This document shows, piece by piece, positions 5,593 through 6,600 of a DNA stretch of 6,600 nucleotides. The position numbers were made by a program, and so were the translations under genes. The DNA is from Candidatus Sediminicultor secundus (GTDB lineage: Bacteria; Atribacterota; JS1; SB-45; 34-128), in the NCBI GenBank assembly GCA_002849045.2, contig NCRO01000029.1, positions 1-6,600 on the forward strand, given 5' to 3'. Numbering within the stretch: position 1 is the stretch's first letter; each line of letters begins with the position of its first letter. The notes beneath the pieces are model-generated. The model did no database searches. It was not told the origin of the DNA and saw only the letters and a list, made by a program, of their open reading frames with translations.

Positions 5593-6492
5593 ATGTTTAA
5601 ATTTCTTGGTCATCGAAATTTTATTTTACCACTGGCCTTCGTTCTGGGTTTCACCTGCCCCCAACTGGCTCAATGGACCAAATCATTAACCATTCCCGCA
5701 CTGGCATTGGTAATGACCATCTCCATTGCCCAAATTCCGACCCGGCAAATTTTAAAATGGCAAAGCTTGGTTCAACCCCTAGCTATCGGAATACTTTTCA
5801 ATTACTTATTTTTAGGTTCACTACTCCTTATATTAAATAAATGGTTTATTTTTCAAGATCCTATAAGAATCGGAATGATTCTGGTCGCCTTGGCGCCCCC
5901 AGGTGTAGCAGTAATCCCCTTTACCTCCCTATTAGCGGGTAATTCAATTTTATCTCTATTTGCCACTTTTGGTGCCTATCTATCATCTATTTTTATTATT
6001 CCAAGCTTAATCTTGTTATTAACCGGTGCTGAAGTATTTCCTATGTCAAAGTTGATCCTCGCTCTGAGCGAATTGATTATTTTACCTATCATATTTTCCC
6101 GTTTCCTGCTTTTTAAGGATTTCTATAAATCAATTATTCCCTGGAAAGGAACCATTATTAATTGGGGCTTCTTTGTGGTTATCTTTACCGTGATCGGATT
6201 AAATCAAAAAACCTTCTTAGAACAACCGAATATCTTAATTAAAGTATCATTGATTGCTTTTACCACCACTTTTCTGGGGTTTATTCTATTAAATATCATT
6301 TTGAAAAAAATGGGAATAAATCAAAAAGATCGGACCTCAATGATACTTCTGGGGACCTTTAAAAATTCCGGATTTGCAGCAGCTATTGCCCTGACACTAT
6401 TTGATGAAACCACCTCTATTCCCGGAGCAATTATCAGCGCAATTTATGCCCTTTATATGATCTGGCTGGGAGGTAAACATCAAATAGAATAA
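5593..6492 (+). CDS. BASS-like (bile acid:Na+ symporter family) membrane transporter
   Basis: This 299-residue, very hydrophobic protein has about nine to ten membrane segments from residue ~10 to ~292. The layout and landmarks fit the BASS/SBF-like superfamily: an early helix with TIPALALVMTIS (33-44), a broken helix beginning APPGVAVIPF (101-110) where BASS proteins have PGG-x-x-S-N, and a second crossing region GTFKNSGFAAAIAL (254-267) where they have E-x3-QNSG-x-A. In canonical members the Na+ ligands include Ser-Asn in the first motif and Glu and Gln in the second. By my by-eye alignment these positions are Val107-Ile108, Leu253 and Lys257. It may therefore not be Na+-driven in the usual way. 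The substrate is unknown. TAGGA (5581-5585) lies 7 bases before ATG 5593. It is 166 bases after the ferritin-like gene, so probably a separate unit. A more distant AEC-type carrier is the main alternative. Confidence 0.75.
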   Translation: MFKFLGHRNFILPLAFVLGFTCPQLAQWTKSLTIPALALVMTISIAQIPTRQILKWQSLVQPLAIGILFNYLFLGSLLLILNKWFIFQDPIRIGMILVALAPPGVAVIPFTSLLAGNSILSLFATFGAYLSSIFIIPSLILLLTGAEVFPMSKLILALSELIILPIIFSRFLLFKDFYKSIIPWKGTIINWGFFVVIFTVIGLNQKTFLEQPNILIKVSLIAFTTTFLGFILLNIILKKMGINQKDRTSMILLGTFKNSGFAAAIALTLFDETTSIPGAIISAIYALYMIWLGGKHQIE

Positions 6493-6536
6493 TTCAGTCT
6501 AACCGCATCAAAATTTAAACAGTCATTTTACCATAG

Positions 6537-6600
6537 TCAAATTACCCCAATGTCACGGGGATAGTCGTTTCTGCTAAGTAATTCAGTAGCTTTTTCTAAA
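6537..6600 (-). CDS. 3' end of an unidentified convergent gene (partial)
   Basis: Read on the minus strand, the window edge gives an open frame of 20 codons, LEKATELLSRNDYPRDIGVI, ending in TGA at 6537-6539. The first half looks like an amphipathic helix, as in a real protein C-terminus. It would converge with the transporter gene, leaving a 44-base gap that shows no obvious terminator. An open run this short can occur by chance, and I do not recognise the family. Confidence 0.4.
   Translation of the reverse strand, partial: LEKATELLSRNDYPRDIGVI

Noticed and set aside
6550..6573. TGTCACGGGGATAGTCG, resembling a degenerate copy of the GGGGACGGTT repeat
   Set aside because: The match to the repeat core is poor and the same bases are better explained as the end of a minus-strand coding frame.

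Overview
The window comes from an AT-rich, low-GC bacterial genome with strong Shine-Dalgarno sites (AGGAG/AGGAGG). The gene set suggests an anaerobe: an N-type (alternative F-type) ATPase, a rubrerythrin-like ferritin and a CopB-type copper pump. N-type ATPases are known from several anaerobic lineages, so an Atribacterota-like or deep-branching Firmicutes host is possible. This is an inference; no rRNA or other taxonomic marker is present.

Layout. Positions 1-1031 hold the 3' end of an ATPase alpha-subunit gene (atpA) overlapped by a complete gamma-subunit gene (atpG). This matches the known end of N-ATPase operons (...F-A-G). From 1031 to about 1922 a small lipoprotein gene is flanked by copies of a short REP-like repeat with core CAGGGGACGGT. 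The left copy lies just after the atpG stop and could act as its terminator. On the right, a 47-bp near-perfect palindrome contains the lipoprotein stop codon, and a further copy follows. The outermost copies are inverted and match at 20 of 21 positions. Positions 2050-5426 carry three same-strand genes with short gaps (35 and 48 bp), probably one operon: a class I SAM-dependent methyltransferase, a CopB-like P1B-3 metal ATPase with a Cys/His-rich N-terminus, and a rubrerythrin-like ferritin-fold protein. An imperfect direct repeat flanks the ferritin gene. Positions 5593-6492 encode a bile-acid:Na+ symporter (BASS)-like membrane protein that appears to lack the usual Na+ ligands. The last 64 bases probably hold the 3' end of a convergent minus-strand gene.

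How the genes fit together. The ATPase genes are housekeeping energy metabolism: the gamma rotor shaft of an ion-translocating ATPase, usually Na+-coupled in this subfamily. The copB-ferritin pair looks like a metal and redox stress unit: the pump exports copper or silver, and the diiron protein could handle peroxide or iron. The methyltransferase substrate is unknown. The lipoprotein is an orphan inside a repeat-rich segment. I saw no CRISPR array, tRNA, rRNA or transposase gene. Nothing here amounts to a clearly new biological system. The most unusual items are the repeat-bracketed lipoprotein, the flanking repeats of the ferritin gene, the metal-binding tail of CopB and the altered BASS-like transporter.
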